Assembly: GCF_018342065.1 (NCBI RefSeq)
Contig: NZ_JAFDOE010000001.1
Location: 1,116,001-1,180,000 of the forward strand
DNA from: Citrobacter sp. FP75
GTDB taxonomy: Bacteria > Pseudomonadota > Gammaproteobacteria > Enterobacterales > Enterobacteriaceae
Direction: 5' to 3'
DNA length: 64,000 bases
Positions 18,067 through 29,241 of the stretch are shown piece by piece (within the stretch, counting starts at the first letter, position 1; each line of letters begins with the position of its first letter). A program made the translations under genes and the position numbers. Under the pieces are notes generated by a model. That model made no database searches. It saw only the letters and a list, made by a program, of their open reading frames with translations, and was not told where the DNA came from.

Positions 18067-19113
18067 GTGGAATTGTTGTCTGAATATGGGCTGTTTTTGG
18101 CAAAAATCGTCACTGTTGTGCTGGCGATTGCGGTGATTGTCATGCTGATCGTTAATGCGACACAACGCAAGCGTCAGCGCGGGGAGCTACGGGTCATCAA
18201 TCTCAGTGAACAATATAAAGAGATGAAAGAAGACCTGGCGATGTCTTTGCTGGACAGCCACCAACAAAAGCTCTGGCATAAAGCGCAGAAAAAAAAGCAC
18301 AAGCTGGATGCGAAGGCGGCCAAAGCCAAAGCGAAACTGGGGGAGAGCACATCGTCGGGTAAACCGCGCGTCTGGGTGCTTGATTTTAAAGGCAGCATGG
18401 ATGCTCATGAAGTCAGCGCGCTGCGTGAAGAGGTGACGGCGGTGCTGGCGGTGGTAAAACCGCAGGATCAGGTAGTTATCCGCCTGGAAAGCCCCGGCGG
18501 CGTGGTCCATGGCTATGGACTGGCGGCATCGCAATTGCAGCGTTTGCGCGATAAGCAGATCCCCTTAACGGTGACCGTCGATAAAGTTGCTGCCAGCGGT
18601 GGATACATGATGGCTTGCGTGGCCGACAAAATTGTCTCAGCGCCGTTTGCTATTGTCGGATCAATTGGCGTGGTGGCGCAGATCCCGAACTTTAACCGTT
18701 TCCTGAAAGGCAAAGATATTGATATCGAACTGCACACTGCTGGGCAGTACAAACGTACGCTGACGCTGCTCGGCGAGAACACGGAAGAAGGTCGACAGAA
18801 GTTCCGCGAAGATCTGAACGAAACGCATCACCTGTTTAAAGATTTTGTGCACCGTATGCGTCCGACTCTGGACATTGAACAGGTTGCCACCGGAGAGCAC
18901 TGGTTTGGTCAACAGGCGCTGGAAAAAGGGTTGGTGGATGAGATCAATACCAGCGACGAAGTGATCCTCGGCTTGATGGAGGGTCGAGAAGTGCTAAACG
19001 TGCGCTATCTGCAGCGTAAAAAATTGATGGACCGCTTCACCGGTAGTGCGGCGGAAAACGCAGACCGCTTGCTGCTGCGCTGGTGGCAGCGTGGGCAAAA
19101 GCCGCTGATGTAA
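18067..19113 (+). CDS. sohB: Inner-membrane serine peptidase SohB
   Basis: I start at the GTG at 18067 (MELLSEYGLFLAKIVTVVLA), which gives 348 residues and has AAGGTGG just upstream; a GTG at 18058 overlaps that ribosome site. An N-terminal membrane span (about 8-28) is followed by a lysine-rich coiled stretch (QKKKHKLDAKAAKAKAK). The S49 peptidase domain has the nucleophile Ser in KVAASGGYMM and the general-base Lys in AGQYKRTLT. SohB is a periplasm-facing protease related to SppA, isolated as a multicopy suppressor of htrA; its substrates are unclear. Confidence 0.95.
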   Translation: MELLSEYGLFLAKIVTVVLAIAVIVMLIVNATQRKRQRGELRVINLSEQYKEMKEDLAMSLLDSHQQKLWHKAQKKKHKLDAKAAKAKAKLGESTSSGKPRVWVLDFKGSMDAHEVSALREEVTAVLAVVKPQDQVVIRLESPGGVVHGYGLAASQLQRLRDKQIPLTVTVDKVAASGGYMMACVADKIVSAPFAIVGSIGVVAQIPNFNRFLKGKDIDIELHTAGQYKRTLTLLGENTEEGRQKFREDLNETHHLFKDFVHRMRPTLDIEQVATGEHWFGQQALEKGLVDEINTSDEVILGLMEGREVLNVRYLQRKKLMDRFTGSAAENADRLLLRWWQRGQKPLM

Positions 19114-19138
19114 AGCAGGCAGGTAGTGGCGACACAGC

Positions 19139-19165
19139 AAAACGCGAGGCATGGCCTCGCGTTTT
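19139..19165 (+). terminator. Bidirectional terminator between sohB and yciN
   Basis: AAAACGCGAGGC (19139-19150) pairs perfectly with GCCTCGCGTTTT (19154-19165) around a 3-base loop, with T/A runs on both sides. It serves the converging sohB and yciN genes. Confidence 0.88.
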
Positions 19166-19169
19166 TACG

Positions 19170-19421
19170 TTAATCGATCAGGTGATACTTTTCAGAAAGG
19201 ACATGCGCCAGATGTTTAAAAATATTAAACACGGCTGTGCTTTTGGGCGTTGGTAGCCCTTGCTCGTCTAAAAAGTAATCTCCGCTGAAAACCAGCACGC
19301 CATTGCGCTGCGTGACGCCGGTGGCGACAATCCCCGCCAGCGTGTCCTCATGCTCACGAATGATTTTGTTGGCTTCAATCAGCAGTGTTTCGCGATCGAT
19401 GGGTTGAGTGTCTTTATGCAT
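19170..19421 (-). CDS. yciN: Small conserved protein YciN
   Basis: The product has 83 residues, the E. coli YciN length, beginning [20 protein letters not shown] and ending SEKYHLID. It is soluble, with no cysteine cluster or membrane segment. [18 protein letters not shown] in the middle is the best conserved part. Function is not established. A GGAGT ribosome site lies before the ATG. It converges on sohB and is divergent from topA. Confidence 0.93.
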   Translation of the reverse strand: MHKDTQPIDRETLLIEANKIIREHEDTLAGIVATGVTQRNGVLVFSGDYFLDEQGLPTPKSTAVFNIFKHLAHVLSEKYHLID

Positions 19422-19821
19422 TATTTACTCCTTAAACAAGGGCATTAGTCTACGCCGAGCCCGCCTTGTGGGCAAATATTCCCTGATAAAAACGGTGGTC
19501 TTATAGCAGCGTCACGACTGGCGAGATTTGTTTTTGCATGCTAATAAAGTTGCGTAACGCATTTTATCAGGTACAGTGTGACGCTTTCGTCAATCTGGCA
19601 ACAGATTTGCTTGACATTCGACCAATATTCCGTCGTGCTTTAGCGTTTTCGTGAAATAAAACCTGTTAACTCAGTTACATGGGAGTTACATTACGAACGC
19701 GTAATCAGTACTAGGGGTTGATATCCGCCGACGCAGAGACCATATCGATGGCTCGTCGCCAGTGGAAGGTGAATCAACGCGCGACGCATTCCTGGAAGAA
19801 TCAAATTAGGTAAAGGTGAAT
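19422..19821 (+). promoter_or_regulatory. Divergent yciN/topA promoter region
   Basis: These 400 bases show no gene. A good -35 hexamer, TTGACA, is at 19611-19616 with only a weak -10 (around GTGCTTTAG, 19635-19643). E. coli topA has several tandem promoters in the same place, including supercoiling-sensitive and heat-shock ones, so a multi-promoter leader is likely here. The untranslated leader before topA includes CGACGC and GCGACG repeats that could fold. I could not map individual starts with confidence. Confidence 0.5.
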
Positions 19822-22419
19822 ATGGGTAAAGCTCTTGTCATCGTTGAGTCCCCGGCAAAAGCCAAAACGATCAACAAGTATCTGGGTAATGACTACGTGG
19901 TGAAATCCAGCGTCGGTCATATCCGTGATTTGCCGACCAGTGGCTCAGCAACTAAAAAGAGCGCCGACTCAACCTCCACCAAAACGGCTAAAAAGCCCAA
20001 AAAGGATGAACGTGGCGCTCTCGTCAACCGTATGGGGGTTGACCCGTGGCACAACTGGGATGCGCGCTATGAAGTGCTGCCCGGTAAAGAGAAGGTCGTC
20101 TCTGAACTGAAACAATTGGCTGAAAAAGCCGACCACATCTATCTCGCAACCGACCTTGACCGCGAAGGGGAAGCCATTGCCTGGCACCTGCGGGAAGTGA
20201 TCGGGGGCGACGACACCCGCTACAGTCGCGTGGTGTTTAATGAAATCACCAAAAATGCTATCCAGCAGGCGTTTGAAAAGCCAGGTGAACTGAATATTGA
20301 CCGTGTCAATGCTCAACAGGCGCGCCGCTTTATGGATCGCGTGGTGGGTTACATGGTTTCGCCGCTGCTGTGGAAAAAGATTGCCCGTGGCCTGTCTGCC
20401 GGTCGTGTACAGTCGGTCGCCGTGCGTCTGGTGGTTGAACGTGAACGTGAGATCAAAGCGTTCGTTCCGGAAGAGTTCTGGGAAGTTGATGCCAGCACCA
20501 CGACGCCTTCTGGTGACGCGTTGCCGCTGGAAGTGACGCACCACAACGACAAACCGTTCCGTCCGGTTAACCGTGAACAGACGCTTGCTGCGGTAAGCTT
20601 GCTGGAAAAAGCACGTTACAGCGTGCTGGAGCGTGAAGATAAGCCGACCAGCAGCAAACCTGGCGCGCCGTTCATCACCTCAACGCTGCAACAGGCTGCC
20701 AGTACCCGTCTGGGCTTTGGCGTGAAGAAAACCATGATGATGGCGCAGCGCTTGTATGAAGCGGGCTACATCACCTATATGCGTACTGACTCAACCAACC
20801 TGAGCCAGGATGCCGTTTCTATGGTCCGGGATTACATCGGCGAAAACTTTGGTAAAAAGTATCTGCCGGAGAGCGCGAACCAGTACGCCAGTAAAGAAAA
20901 CTCGCAGGAAGCGCACGAAGCCATCCGTCCTTCAGACGTCGCCGTACTGGCAGAATCGCTGAAAGATATGGAAGCTGACGCGCAAAAACTGTACCAGCTG
21001 ATCTGGCGTCAGTTTGTCGCCTGTCAGATGACGCCTGCCAAATATGACTCCACCACGCTGACCGTTGGCGCGGGTGATTACCGCCTGAAGGCGCGCGGTC
21101 GTATTCTGCGTTTCGATGGTTGGACAAAAGTGATGCCAGCACTGCGTAAAGGTGATGAAGATCGCATCTTACCGGCAGTGGATAAAGGCGATGTGCTGAC
21201 ATTGGTCGAACTGACGCCAGCACAGCACTTTACCAAACCGCCTGCGCGCTTTAGCGAAGCGTCACTGGTTAAAGAGCTTGAAAAACGCGGCATTGGTCGT
21301 CCATCTACCTATGCGTCGATCATCTCGACGATTCAGGATCGCGGCTATGTCCGTGTTGAGAACCGTCGTTTCTACGCAGAGAAAATGGGTGAAATCGTCA
21401 CCGACCGTCTGGAAGAGAACTTCCGTGAGTTGATGAACTACGACTTTACCGCGCAGATGGAAAACAGTCTCGACCAGGTGGCGAAGCATGAAGCCGAGTG
21501 GAAGGGCGTGCTCGACAACTTCTTCAGTGATTTTACTCAGCAGCTTGATAAAGCCGAGAAAGATCCTGAAGAGGGCGGTATGCGTCCAAACCAAATGGTG
21601 CTGACCAGTATTGACTGCCCAACCTGTGGTCGTCAGATGGGCATCCGTACCGCCAGTACCGGCGTTTTCCTTGGCTGTTCCGGCTACGCGCTTTCTCCGA
21701 AAGAGCGTTGCAAAACCACCATTAACCTGGTGCCGGAAAACGAAGTGCTGAACGTGCTGGAAGGCGACGATGCGGAAACCAACGCGTTACGCGCGAAGCG
21801 TCGTTGCCAGAAGTGCGGCACGGCGATGGACAGCTACCTTATCGATCCAAAACGTAAGCTGCATGTGTGTGGTAACAACCCAACCTGTGACGGTTACGAA
21901 ATCGAAGAGGGTGAGTTCCGTATCAAGGGTTACGACGGTCCGATCGTAGAGTGCGAGAAATGTGGTTCTGAAATGCACCTGAAAATGGGGCGCTTCGGTA
22001 AGTACATGGCGTGTACTAACGATGAGTGTAAAAACACCCGTAAGATCCTGCGTAACGGCGAAGTTGCGCCGCCGAAAGAAGATCCGGTTCCGCTGCCAGA
22101 ATTGCCGTGTGAAAAATCGGATGCGTATTTCGTGTTGCGTGATGGCGCAGCAGGTATTTTCCTGGCCGCTAACACCTTCCCGAAATCTCGTGAGACACGT
22201 GCGCCGTTAGTGGAAGAGTTGTACCGCTTCCGCGATCGTTTGCCGGAAAAACTGCGCTACCTTGCGGATGCGCCGCAGACCGATCCAGACGGCAACAAAT
22301 CGATGGTGCGTTTTAGCCGTAAAACCAAGCAGCAGTACGTCGCTGCGGAGAAAGACGGCAAAGCGACCGGCTGGTCCGCGTTCTTCGTTGACGGTAAATG
22401 GGTAGAAGGTAAGAAGTAA
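19822..22419 (+). CDS. topA: DNA topoisomerase I
   Basis: The product has 865 residues from the ATG at 19822 ([20 protein letters not shown]), equal to E. coli TopA; a GTG two codons upstream is open but less likely, since AGGTAAAGG serves the ATG. The Toprim domain is at the N-terminus ([16 protein letters not shown]). The catalytic Tyr lies in [13 protein letters not shown] (equivalent to Tyr319). Three C-terminal zinc modules have CxxC pairs ([24 protein letters not shown]), followed by basic tail domains. It relaxes negative supercoils, balancing gyrase. It has its own terminator and no operon partners. Confidence 0.98.
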   Translation: MGKALVIVESPAKAKTINKYLGNDYVVKSSVGHIRDLPTSGSATKKSADSTSTKTAKKPKKDERGALVNRMGVDPWHNWDARYEVLPGKEKVVSELKQLAEKADHIYLATDLDREGEAIAWHLREVIGGDDTRYSRVVFNEITKNAIQQAFEKPGELNIDRVNAQQARRFMDRVVGYMVSPLLWKKIARGLSAGRVQSVAVRLVVEREREIKAFVPEEFWEVDASTTTPSGDALPLEVTHHNDKPFRPVNREQTLAAVSLLEKARYSVLEREDKPTSSKPGAPFITSTLQQAASTRLGFGVKKTMMMAQRLYEAGYITYMRTDSTNLSQDAVSMVRDYIGENFGKKYLPESANQYASKENSQEAHEAIRPSDVAVLAESLKDMEADAQKLYQLIWRQFVACQMTPAKYDSTTLTVGAGDYRLKARGRILRFDGWTKVMPALRKGDEDRILPAVDKGDVLTLVELTPAQHFTKPPARFSEASLVKELEKRGIGRPSTYASIISTIQDRGYVRVENRRFYAEKMGEIVTDRLEENFRELMNYDFTAQMENSLDQVAKHEAEWKGVLDNFFSDFTQQLDKAEKDPEEGGMRPNQMVLTSIDCPTCGRQMGIRTASTGVFLGCSGYALSPKERCKTTINLVPENEVLNVLEGDDAETNALRAKRRCQKCGTAMDSYLIDPKRKLHVCGNNPTCDGYEIEEGEFRIKGYDGPIVECEKCGSEMHLKMGRFGKYMACTNDECKNTRKILRNGEVAPPKEDPVPLPELPCEKSDAYFVLRDGAAGIFLAANTFPKSRETRAPLVEELYRFRDRLPEKLRYLADAPQTDPDGNKSMVRFSRKTKQQYVAAEKDGKATGWSAFFVDGKWVEGKK

Positions 22420-22444
22420 CAGCCTGACAGCTGAACTTCTCCTG

Positions 22445-22471
22445 AAAGGGTCGCGTAAGCGGCCCTTTTTT
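22445..22471 (+). terminator. topA terminator
   Basis: AAGGGTCGC pairs with GCGGCCCTT (one G-U pair) around GTAA, followed by six T residues, 26 bases after the topA stop. Confidence 0.85.
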
Positions 22472-22599
22472 ATAGCGGGCGGCATCTATACAGCTCAGAT
22501 TAAAATGATATAGTGGTTATAGTTAACAAACTTTTTATTATTAAATCGTATTAGCAGCGCGCTGCAGCCTGCTCATAAACGATGGTCTGATGCCGCTAA

Positions 22600-23589
<990 letters not shown>

Positions 23590-23884
23590 TAACGGCCCAG
23601 ACAGCGTCGGTATCTCTATAAGTTAAGAGCTACCGGCGGGGGCGTCTGAATTAATATATTAACCGCATATTGTTTATGGGGAATACACGCTAAAGTAGTT
23701 TTAAATTAGACATGCTGCCCAAAACCCTGCCAAATATTTATATCGGATCAAACAATTGATTTATTCACCCGCCTGGATTGGAAAATTAACTGGCTTTTTT
23801 ACGCCATTTTCTTTAGGATTTCTCTCATCTGGTGATTAGTTGTACCAATCGTTTGGTGCCAATATGATAAGTAATTTCGATAGT
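23590..23884 (+). other. cysB-ymiA intergenic region
   Basis: About 295 bases without a convincing gene. Just past cysB a stretch at 23600-23650 can fold (CAGAC...GTCTG outside, GGTATCTC...GAGCTACC inside), but it has no T-run, so I do not call a terminator. The remainder is A/T-rich and should carry the promoter for ymiA. Confidence 0.4.
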
Positions 23885-24025
23885 ATGAGGTTAGCGATGC
23901 CTTCTGGAAACCAGCCTGCACGCCGGGATCCCGCACTGAAACGTAAAGCATGGTTCACGGTCTTTATTGGCTCCGTGCTGTTCTGGGTTGTGGTTGCGCT
24001 GGTGATTTGGAACGTGTGGGGTTAA
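23885..24025 (+). CDS. ymiA: Small membrane protein YmiA
   Basis: The product has 46 residues from the ATG at 23885 (MRLAMPSGNQPARRDPALKR), matching the E. coli YmiA length; the frame is open further upstream but that part does not resemble the family. A basic N-terminal half is followed by a single membrane span (about residues 23-45, FTVFIGSVLFWVVVALVIW). Function is unknown. It lies just upstream of yciX and acnA, separated from yciX by two bases, so the two are probably translated from one mRNA. Confidence 0.9.
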   Translation: MRLAMPSGNQPARRDPALKRKAWFTVFIGSVLFWVVVALVIWNVWG

Positions 24026-24027
24026 CC

Positions 24028-24198
24028 ATGTCCGCACAGGAGCAGCAACCCACGACTACGCCCTCTCAACAGGACAATGAGCACGCGCAGGAGCCGACCC
24101 CTGAATATGGGAAAAATATACCTGACGCGTGGCAACTTTCCCCACAGCAGCAGGCTTTTATTGATCTGTTCGATGAAGACGAAGAACAGAAGCAATAA
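24028..24198 (+). CDS. yciX: Small protein YciX
   Basis: The product has 56 residues from the ATG at 24028 (MSAQEQQPTTTPSQQDNEHA). It is hydrophilic, with a Gln/Glu/Pro-rich variable first half and a conserved C-terminal part (KNIPDAWQLSPQQQAFIDLF). It starts two bases after the ymiA stop. Function is unknown. Conservation of the tail with the E. coli protein, as I recall it, supports it as a genuine gene. Confidence 0.85.
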   Translation: MSAQEQQPTTTPSQQDNEHAQEPTPEYGKNIPDAWQLSPQQQAFIDLFDEDEEQKQ

Positions 24199-24483
24199 TC
24201 AACACGCATTTTATACTCATCCTAATTAATCCATCGTATTGAATGACGTAATTCCCGGGCAACCGGCGTGCGTATAAAACAGTGAATTACCGGCGGTGCA
24301 CAGCATTGTGCCGCAATTCGGTAACGTCCTCCTTCACGTCTTAATTCTCCTTTACCGTCATTTACGGCTCTCTGCTTTTATCAATTTGAGTTGTTATCAA
24401 AGCGTTACATTTTGTTTGTGTTATCTTTAATACTAACCCTGAGAAAAGTCAGGGGATCCCACCCTGTCATTTAAGGAGGAGCT
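24199..24483 (+). promoter_or_regulatory. acnA promoter region
   Basis: These 285 bases have no gene. Around 24282-24322 an imperfect dyad (GAATT...GCACA-GCAT-TGTGC...AATTC) could be an operator or a leader hairpin. Closer to acnA, TTATCAAAGCG and TTTAATACTAACC suggest a promoter near 24390-24440, but the elements are weak. E. coli acnA is controlled by sigma-S, SoxRS and other regulators; I cannot assign those sites by eye. The acnA ribosome site AAGGAGGAGCT is excellent. Confidence 0.4.
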
Positions 24484-27159
24484 ATGTCGTCGACCCTACG
24501 CGAAGCCAGTAAGGACACATTGCAGGTTAAAGATAAAACCTACCGCTACTACAGTTTGCCTCTGGCTGCCAAATCACTGGGCGATATCGCCCGGTTGCCC
24601 AAATCGCTAAAAGTCTTGCTGGAAAACCTGCTGCGCTGGCAGGACGGTAATTCGGTTACCGAAGAAGATATTCATTCTCTGGCGCGTTGGCTGGACAATG
24701 CCCATGCCGATCGCGAAATTGCTTATCGACCCGCCCGCGTGCTGATGCAGGACTTTACCGGTGTCCCGGCGGTGGTCGATCTGGCGGCCATGCGTGAAGC
24801 GGTTAAACGCCTTGGCGGTGATACGGCGAAAGTGAACCCGCTTTCACCTGTTGATCTCGTGATTGACCACTCGGTGACGGTGGATCGCTTCGGGGACGAT
24901 GACGCTTTCGAAGAAAACGTCCGCCTGGAAATGGAGCGCAACCACGAGCGCTATGTGTTTCTGAAATGGGGGCAGCAGGCGTTCAGTCGCTTTAGCGTTG
25001 TACCGCCGGGTACGGGGATCTGCCACCAGGTTAACCTCGAATACCTGGGGAAAGCGGTGTGGAGCGAATTGCAGGATGGCGAGTGGGTGGCATACCCGGA
25101 CACGCTGGTCGGTACTGACTCCCATACCACGATGATTAACGGCCTTGGCGTACTGGGTTGGGGCGTTGGCGGGATTGAAGCTGAAGCCGCCATGCTGGGA
25201 CAGCCTGTGTCGATGCTGATCCCGGATGTTGTGGGCTTCAAACTGGACGGGAAACTGCGCGAGGGGATCACCGCCACCGATCTGGTCCTGACCGTTACCC
25301 AGATGCTGCGTAAACACGGCGTGGTGGGAAAATTTGTTGAATTCTATGGAGATGGCCTCGATACCTTGCCTCTGGCTGACCGTGCCACCATTGCTAATAT
25401 GGCGCCAGAATATGGCGCAACCTGCGGCTTCTTCCCAATCGATGGCGTGACGCTCGAATATATGCGCCTGAGCGGTCGTAGCGAAGAGCAAGTTGAGCTG
25501 GTCGAGTCCTACGCCAAAGCGCAGGGGATGTGGCGCAATACTGGTGATGCGCCGGTCTTTACCAGCTCGCTGGAACTGGACATGGCCGATGTGGAAGCCA
25601 GCCTGGCCGGACCGAAGCGTCCGCAGGATCGGGTTGCACTGGGGGATGTCCCGCAAGCATTCGCGGCGAGCAATGAACTTGAGGTGAACAGTTCGCAGAA
25701 AGACCGTCAGCCCGTGGACTATGTTCTGAATGGTCATCAATACCAGTTGCCGGAGGGCGCCGTGGTGATTGCGGCCATTACCTCCTGTACCAATACCTCA
25801 AACCCGAGCGTATTGATGGCGGCGGGGCTGCTGGCGAAAAAAGCGGTTACTCTTGGGCTGAAACGTCAGCCGTGGGTCAAAGCCTCGCTGGCGCCTGGCT
25901 CAAAAGTGGTGTCTGATTATCTGGCACAGGCTCGACTGACCCCGTATCTTGATGAACTGGGGTTCAATCTGGTTGGCTATGGCTGTACCACCTGTATTGG
26001 CAACTCTGGCCCGTTGCCCGATCCGATTGAAACGGCCATTAAAAAAGGCGATCTGACGGTGGGGGCAGTACTTTCCGGTAACCGTAATTTTGAAGGACGC
26101 ATTCACCCGTTGGTGAAAACGAACTGGCTGGCGTCTCCGCCGCTGGTGGTGGCTTATGCGCTGGCGGGCAATATGAACATCAACCTGACCAAAGATCCGC
26201 TCGGGCATGATAAAAAAGGCGATCCGGTTTATCTCAAAGATATCTGGCCTTCGGCACGGGAAATTGCCCGCGCTGTTGAACAGGTTTCCACGGAAATGTT
26301 CCATAAAGAGTATGCAGAAGTGTTTGAAGGCACGCCGGAATGGAAGACGATCAATGTTGATCGTGCCGACACCTACGGCTGGCAGTCTGACTCGACCTAC
26401 ATTCGCCTGTCGCCATTCTTTGATGGTATGCGGGCTACGCCGGACCCGGTACAGGATATTCATGGCGCGCGTATTCTGGCGATGCTGGGGGACTCGGTGA
26501 CGACTGACCACATCTCACCGGCAGGCAGCATTAAGGCAGATAGCCCGGCAGGACGCTATCTGCAGAATCATGGTGTCGAGCGTCGGGATTTTAACTCCTA
26601 CGGTTCACGACGGGGAAATCATGAAGTGATGATGCGTGGCACATTTGCCAACATTCGTATTCGCAATGAAATGGTTCCGGGTATTGAAGGGGGCATGACC
26701 CGCCATTTGCCAGGTACGGAAGTCGTTGCTATTTACGATGCTGCCATGCGCTATCAACAGGAGAACGTTCCACTGGCAGTGATTGCCGGGAAGGAGTACG
26801 GCTCTGGTTCCAGTCGCGACTGGGCGGCAAAAGGCCCGCGTTTACTGGGTATTCGCGTGGTTATCGCAGAATCGTTTGAACGTATTCACCGTTCCAACCT
26901 GATTGGTATGGGGATCCTGCCGCTGGAATTTCCGCAAGGGGTTACGCGCAAAACGCTGGGGCTCACCGGTGAGGAAGTGATTGATATTACGGATTTGCAA
27001 GATATTAAACCGGGGGCTGCCATTCCGGTGAATATGGTGCGTGCGGATGGCAGCAAAGAGGTGATTTTGTGCCGCTGCCGCATTGATACCGCCACGGAGT
27101 TAACCTACTACCAGAATGACGGTATTTTGCACTATGTGATTCGTAACATGCTGAATTAA
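24484..27159 (+). CDS. acnA: Aconitate hydratase A
   Basis: The product has 891 residues, the E. coli AcnA length. Iron-sulfur cluster ligands are visible as the Cys in SCTNTSNPS (about residue 435) and the CxxC of [10 protein letters not shown] (about 501-504). The swivel domain with [13 protein letters not shown] follows near the C-terminus. It interconverts citrate and isocitrate and is the stress-resistant aconitase; without its cluster, the family binds mRNA. A strong Shine-Dalgarno sequence (AAGGAGG) precedes the ATG. It is transcribed alone or after ymiA-yciX and ends at a strong terminator. Confidence 0.98.
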   Translation: MSSTLREASKDTLQVKDKTYRYYSLPLAAKSLGDIARLPKSLKVLLENLLRWQDGNSVTEEDIHSLARWLDNAHADREIAYRPARVLMQDFTGVPAVVDLAAMREAVKRLGGDTAKVNPLSPVDLVIDHSVTVDRFGDDDAFEENVRLEMERNHERYVFLKWGQQAFSRFSVVPPGTGICHQVNLEYLGKAVWSELQDGEWVAYPDTLVGTDSHTTMINGLGVLGWGVGGIEAEAAMLGQPVSMLIPDVVGFKLDGKLREGITATDLVLTVTQMLRKHGVVGKFVEFYGDGLDTLPLADRATIANMAPEYGATCGFFPIDGVTLEYMRLSGRSEEQVELVESYAKAQGMWRNTGDAPVFTSSLELDMADVEASLAGPKRPQDRVALGDVPQAFAASNELEVNSSQKDRQPVDYVLNGHQYQLPEGAVVIAAITSCTNTSNPSVLMAAGLLAKKAVTLGLKRQPWVKASLAPGSKVVSDYLAQARLTPYLDELGFNLVGYGCTTCIGNSGPLPDPIETAIKKGDLTVGAVLSGNRNFEGRIHPLVKTNWLASPPLVVAYALAGNMNINLTKDPLGHDKKGDPVYLKDIWPSAREIARAVEQVSTEMFHKEYAEVFEGTPEWKTINVDRADTYGWQSDSTYIRLSPFFDGMRATPDPVQDIHGARILAMLGDSVTTDHISPAGSIKADSPAGRYLQNHGVERRDFNSYGSRRGNHEVMMRGTFANIRIRNEMVPGIEGGMTRHLPGTEVVAIYDAAMRYQQENVPLAVIAGKEYGSGSSRDWAAKGPRLLGIRVVIAESFERIHRSNLIGMGILPLEFPQGVTRKTLGLTGEEVIDITDLQDIKPGAAIPVNMVRADGSKEVILCRCRIDTATELTYYQNDGILHYVIRNMLN

Positions 27160-27165
27160 AAAATG

Positions 27166-27191
27166 AAAAAGCCTGCGCGAGCAGGCTTTTT
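27166..27191 (+). terminator. acnA terminator (possibly bidirectional with ribA)
   Basis: AAAAAGCCTGC pairs perfectly with GCAGGCTTTTT around GCGA, seven bases after the acnA stop. The flanking A-run gives a T-run on the minus strand, so it can also end ribA, whose stop is at 27224. Confidence 0.88.
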
Positions 27192-27223
27192 ATCGGGCAG
27201 GTAAACGTGCAATTATCTGGCGA

Positions 27224-27814
27224 TCACTCGCTCAACAAATGGCCCATCTTGGCGGCTTTGGTGTCCAGATAATGCGCGTTTTTTGGGTTCCGGCCCACAA
27301 TCAGCGGTACGCGTTCGACAATATTGATGCCCGCTTCTGTCAGAATTTCTACTTTCTTCGGGTTATTCGTCAACAGGCGTACAGCGTCGACGCCCAGCAG
27401 CTTAAACATATCTGCACACAGGGTGAAGTCGCGTTCGTCGGCTGCGAAGCCTAACTGATGGTTGGCTTCGACGGTATCGTAACCTTGATCCTGCAACGCA
27501 TAGGCACGGATCTTGTTCAGCAGACCGATGTTGCGTCCTTCCTGACGATGGTAGAGCAGAATACCGCGTCCTTCTTCAGCAATGTGCGTGAGCGCCGCTT
27601 CCAGTTGGAAGCCGCAATCGCAACGCAGGCTAAACAGCGCATCGCCGGTCAGACATTCGGAATGGACGCGTGCCAGGACCGGTGTTTGACCCGAAATATC
27701 GCCAAATACCAGCGCGACATGATCGTGCCCGGTCGCCAGTTCTTCAAATCCCACCATCAGGAAATCACCCCATGGGGTTGGCAGTTTGGCTTCTGCCACA
27801 CGTTTAAGCTGCAT
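27224..27814 (-). CDS. ribA: GTP cyclohydrolase II
   Basis: The product has 196 residues, as in E. coli. Zinc ligands Cys54, Cys65 and Cys67 are in [18 protein letters not shown]. The GTP site includes RQEGRNIGL, and the conserved LTNNPKK is near residue 150. It opens the GTP ring, the first step of riboflavin synthesis. It is a single gene, divergent from pgpB, and no FMN riboswitch is seen upstream. Confidence 0.98.
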   Translation of the reverse strand: MQLKRVAEAKLPTPWGDFLMVGFEELATGHDHVALVFGDISGQTPVLARVHSECLTGDALFSLRCDCGFQLEAALTHIAEEGRGILLYHRQEGRNIGLLNKIRAYALQDQGYDTVEANHQLGFAADERDFTLCADMFKLLGVDAVRLLTNNPKKVEILTEAGINIVERVPLIVGRNPKNAHYLDTKAAKMGHLLSE

Positions 27815-28012
27815 GTATTTCTCCAGATTACGCTGGCACTCGCCGTGCCGTCGCTTATTGGCATTCTGTATTGCGCTATTTTGCCATAAGCCGACAGTGT
27901 TCGCCTAATTGCGACAGCGCTTTCATATTTGGAATGGCACAAAATTGTCAATTTTTCCGACGCGCACTTTTTTCGGTTATGATTGTGAGACTTATCGACG
28001 AAAGGAGAGGCA

Positions 28013-28777
28013 ATGCTTTCTATCGCAAAGCGAACCACCGTAGGTGCGGCACTGTTGCTTATCATGCCGGTGTCCGTGTGGGTGTCTGGCTGGAGTTGGC
28101 AGCCTGGGCACAATGTCTGGTGGTTAAAATCCTTATACTGGATAACGGAAACGGTGACCCAACCCTGGGGGATTATCACTCACGTTGCGCTCTGTGCATG
28201 GTTTCTGTGGTGTCTGCGTTTTCGTCTGAAGGCTGCGGTAATGCTATTTGCGATCCTGGCAATGGCGATTTTAGTGGGTCAGGGCGTGAAGTCCTGGGTT
28301 AAAGAAAGAGTACAGGAACCACGACCCTTTGTGGTTTGGCTGGAAAAAACGCACCATGTTCCTGTTGATGAGTTCTACACTTTAAAGCGTAAAGAACGCG
28401 GGCATTTAGTCAAAGAACAATTGTCAGGGCAGCAGGATATCCCGGTCTTTTTACGCAAGCACTGGCAAAAAGAAACGGGTTTCGCATTTCCCTCCGGGCA
28501 TACGATGTTTGCAGCGAGCTGGGCTTTACTGGCGGTGGGATTGTTATGGCCACGCAGACGCACGCTGACAATTGTTTTCTTGTTGATCTGGGCGACGGGC
28601 GTGATGGGCAGTCGTTTGCTGCTGGGAATGCACTGGCCGCGTGATTTAGTTGTAGCCACGTTGATATCGTGGCTGCTGGTTACGCTGGCGACATGGCTGG
28701 CGCAGCGGGTGTGCGGGCCATTAACGCCGCCGGTGCAGGAGCAACAAGAAATCGCGCAGCGTGAACAAGAAAGCTGA
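28013..28777 (+). CDS. pgpB: Phosphatidylglycerophosphatase B
   Basis: The product has 254 residues and six membrane spans. The three PAP2 phosphatase motifs are present: KSWVKERVQEPRP, PSGHT (catalytic His) and SRLLLGMHWPRD. It dephosphorylates phosphatidylglycerophosphate, and also undecaprenyl pyrophosphate, on the periplasmic side. An AAAGGAGAGG ribosome site lies before the ATG. It precedes lapAB in the same direction, but a 149-base gap suggests that lapA has its own promoter. Confidence 0.96.
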   Translation: MLSIAKRTTVGAALLLIMPVSVWVSGWSWQPGHNVWWLKSLYWITETVTQPWGIITHVALCAWFLWCLRFRLKAAVMLFAILAMAILVGQGVKSWVKERVQEPRPFVVWLEKTHHVPVDEFYTLKRKERGHLVKEQLSGQQDIPVFLRKHWQKETGFAFPSGHTMFAASWALLAVGLLWPRRRTLTIVFLLIWATGVMGSRLLLGMHWPRDLVVATLISWLLVTLATWLAQRVCGPLTPPVQEQQEIAQREQES

Positions 28778-28926
28778 CCGCGATTGATTTATTGCGTTTT
28801 GCCCTTAAATCATAAAGAGTAAGGCGCTTTTCCGTTTCGCACTCGTCGTGAAAATGGTAATTTAAAGGGCTCAACGCGGTAAGTTGTACACGATTTATTC
28901 GCTCAAACCACATAACGGGAAGTAAT

Positions 28927-29235
28927 GTGAAATATTTACTCATTTTCTTACTGGTGTTGGCGATTTTTGTTATTTCGGTGACATTAGGTGCGCAAAACGA
29001 TCAACAGGTAACGTTTAACTACCTGCTGGCTCAGGGGGAGTATCGTATATCTACGCTGCTTGCCGTGTTGTTTGCTGCAGGATTTGCGATTGGTTGGTTA
29101 ATTTGCGGCCTTTTCTGGCTGAAGGTTCGTGTGTCGCTTGTGCGCGCCGAACGTAAAATCAAACGACTGGAAAACCAGCTTGCGCCTGCGACCGACGTTG
29201 CGGTATCTGCCGATTCGTCGGTTGTGAAGGAATAA
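28927..29235 (+). CDS. lapA: Lipopolysaccharide assembly protein LapA
   Basis: The product has 102 residues, with two membrane spans (about residues 2-20 and 44-64) and a cytoplasmic coiled tail (RAERKIKRLENQL). It works with LapB on LPS regulation by controlling LpxC proteolysis through FtsH. It is six bases upstream of lapB. Heat-shock promoters are known for the E. coli pair; I see no clear sigma-32 site by eye. Confidence 0.94.
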   Translation: MKYLLIFLLVLAIFVISVTLGAQNDQQVTFNYLLAQGEYRISTLLAVLFAAGFAIGWLICGLFWLKVRVSLVRAERKIKRLENQLAPATDVAVSADSSVVKE

Positions 29236-29241
29236 TTATTT

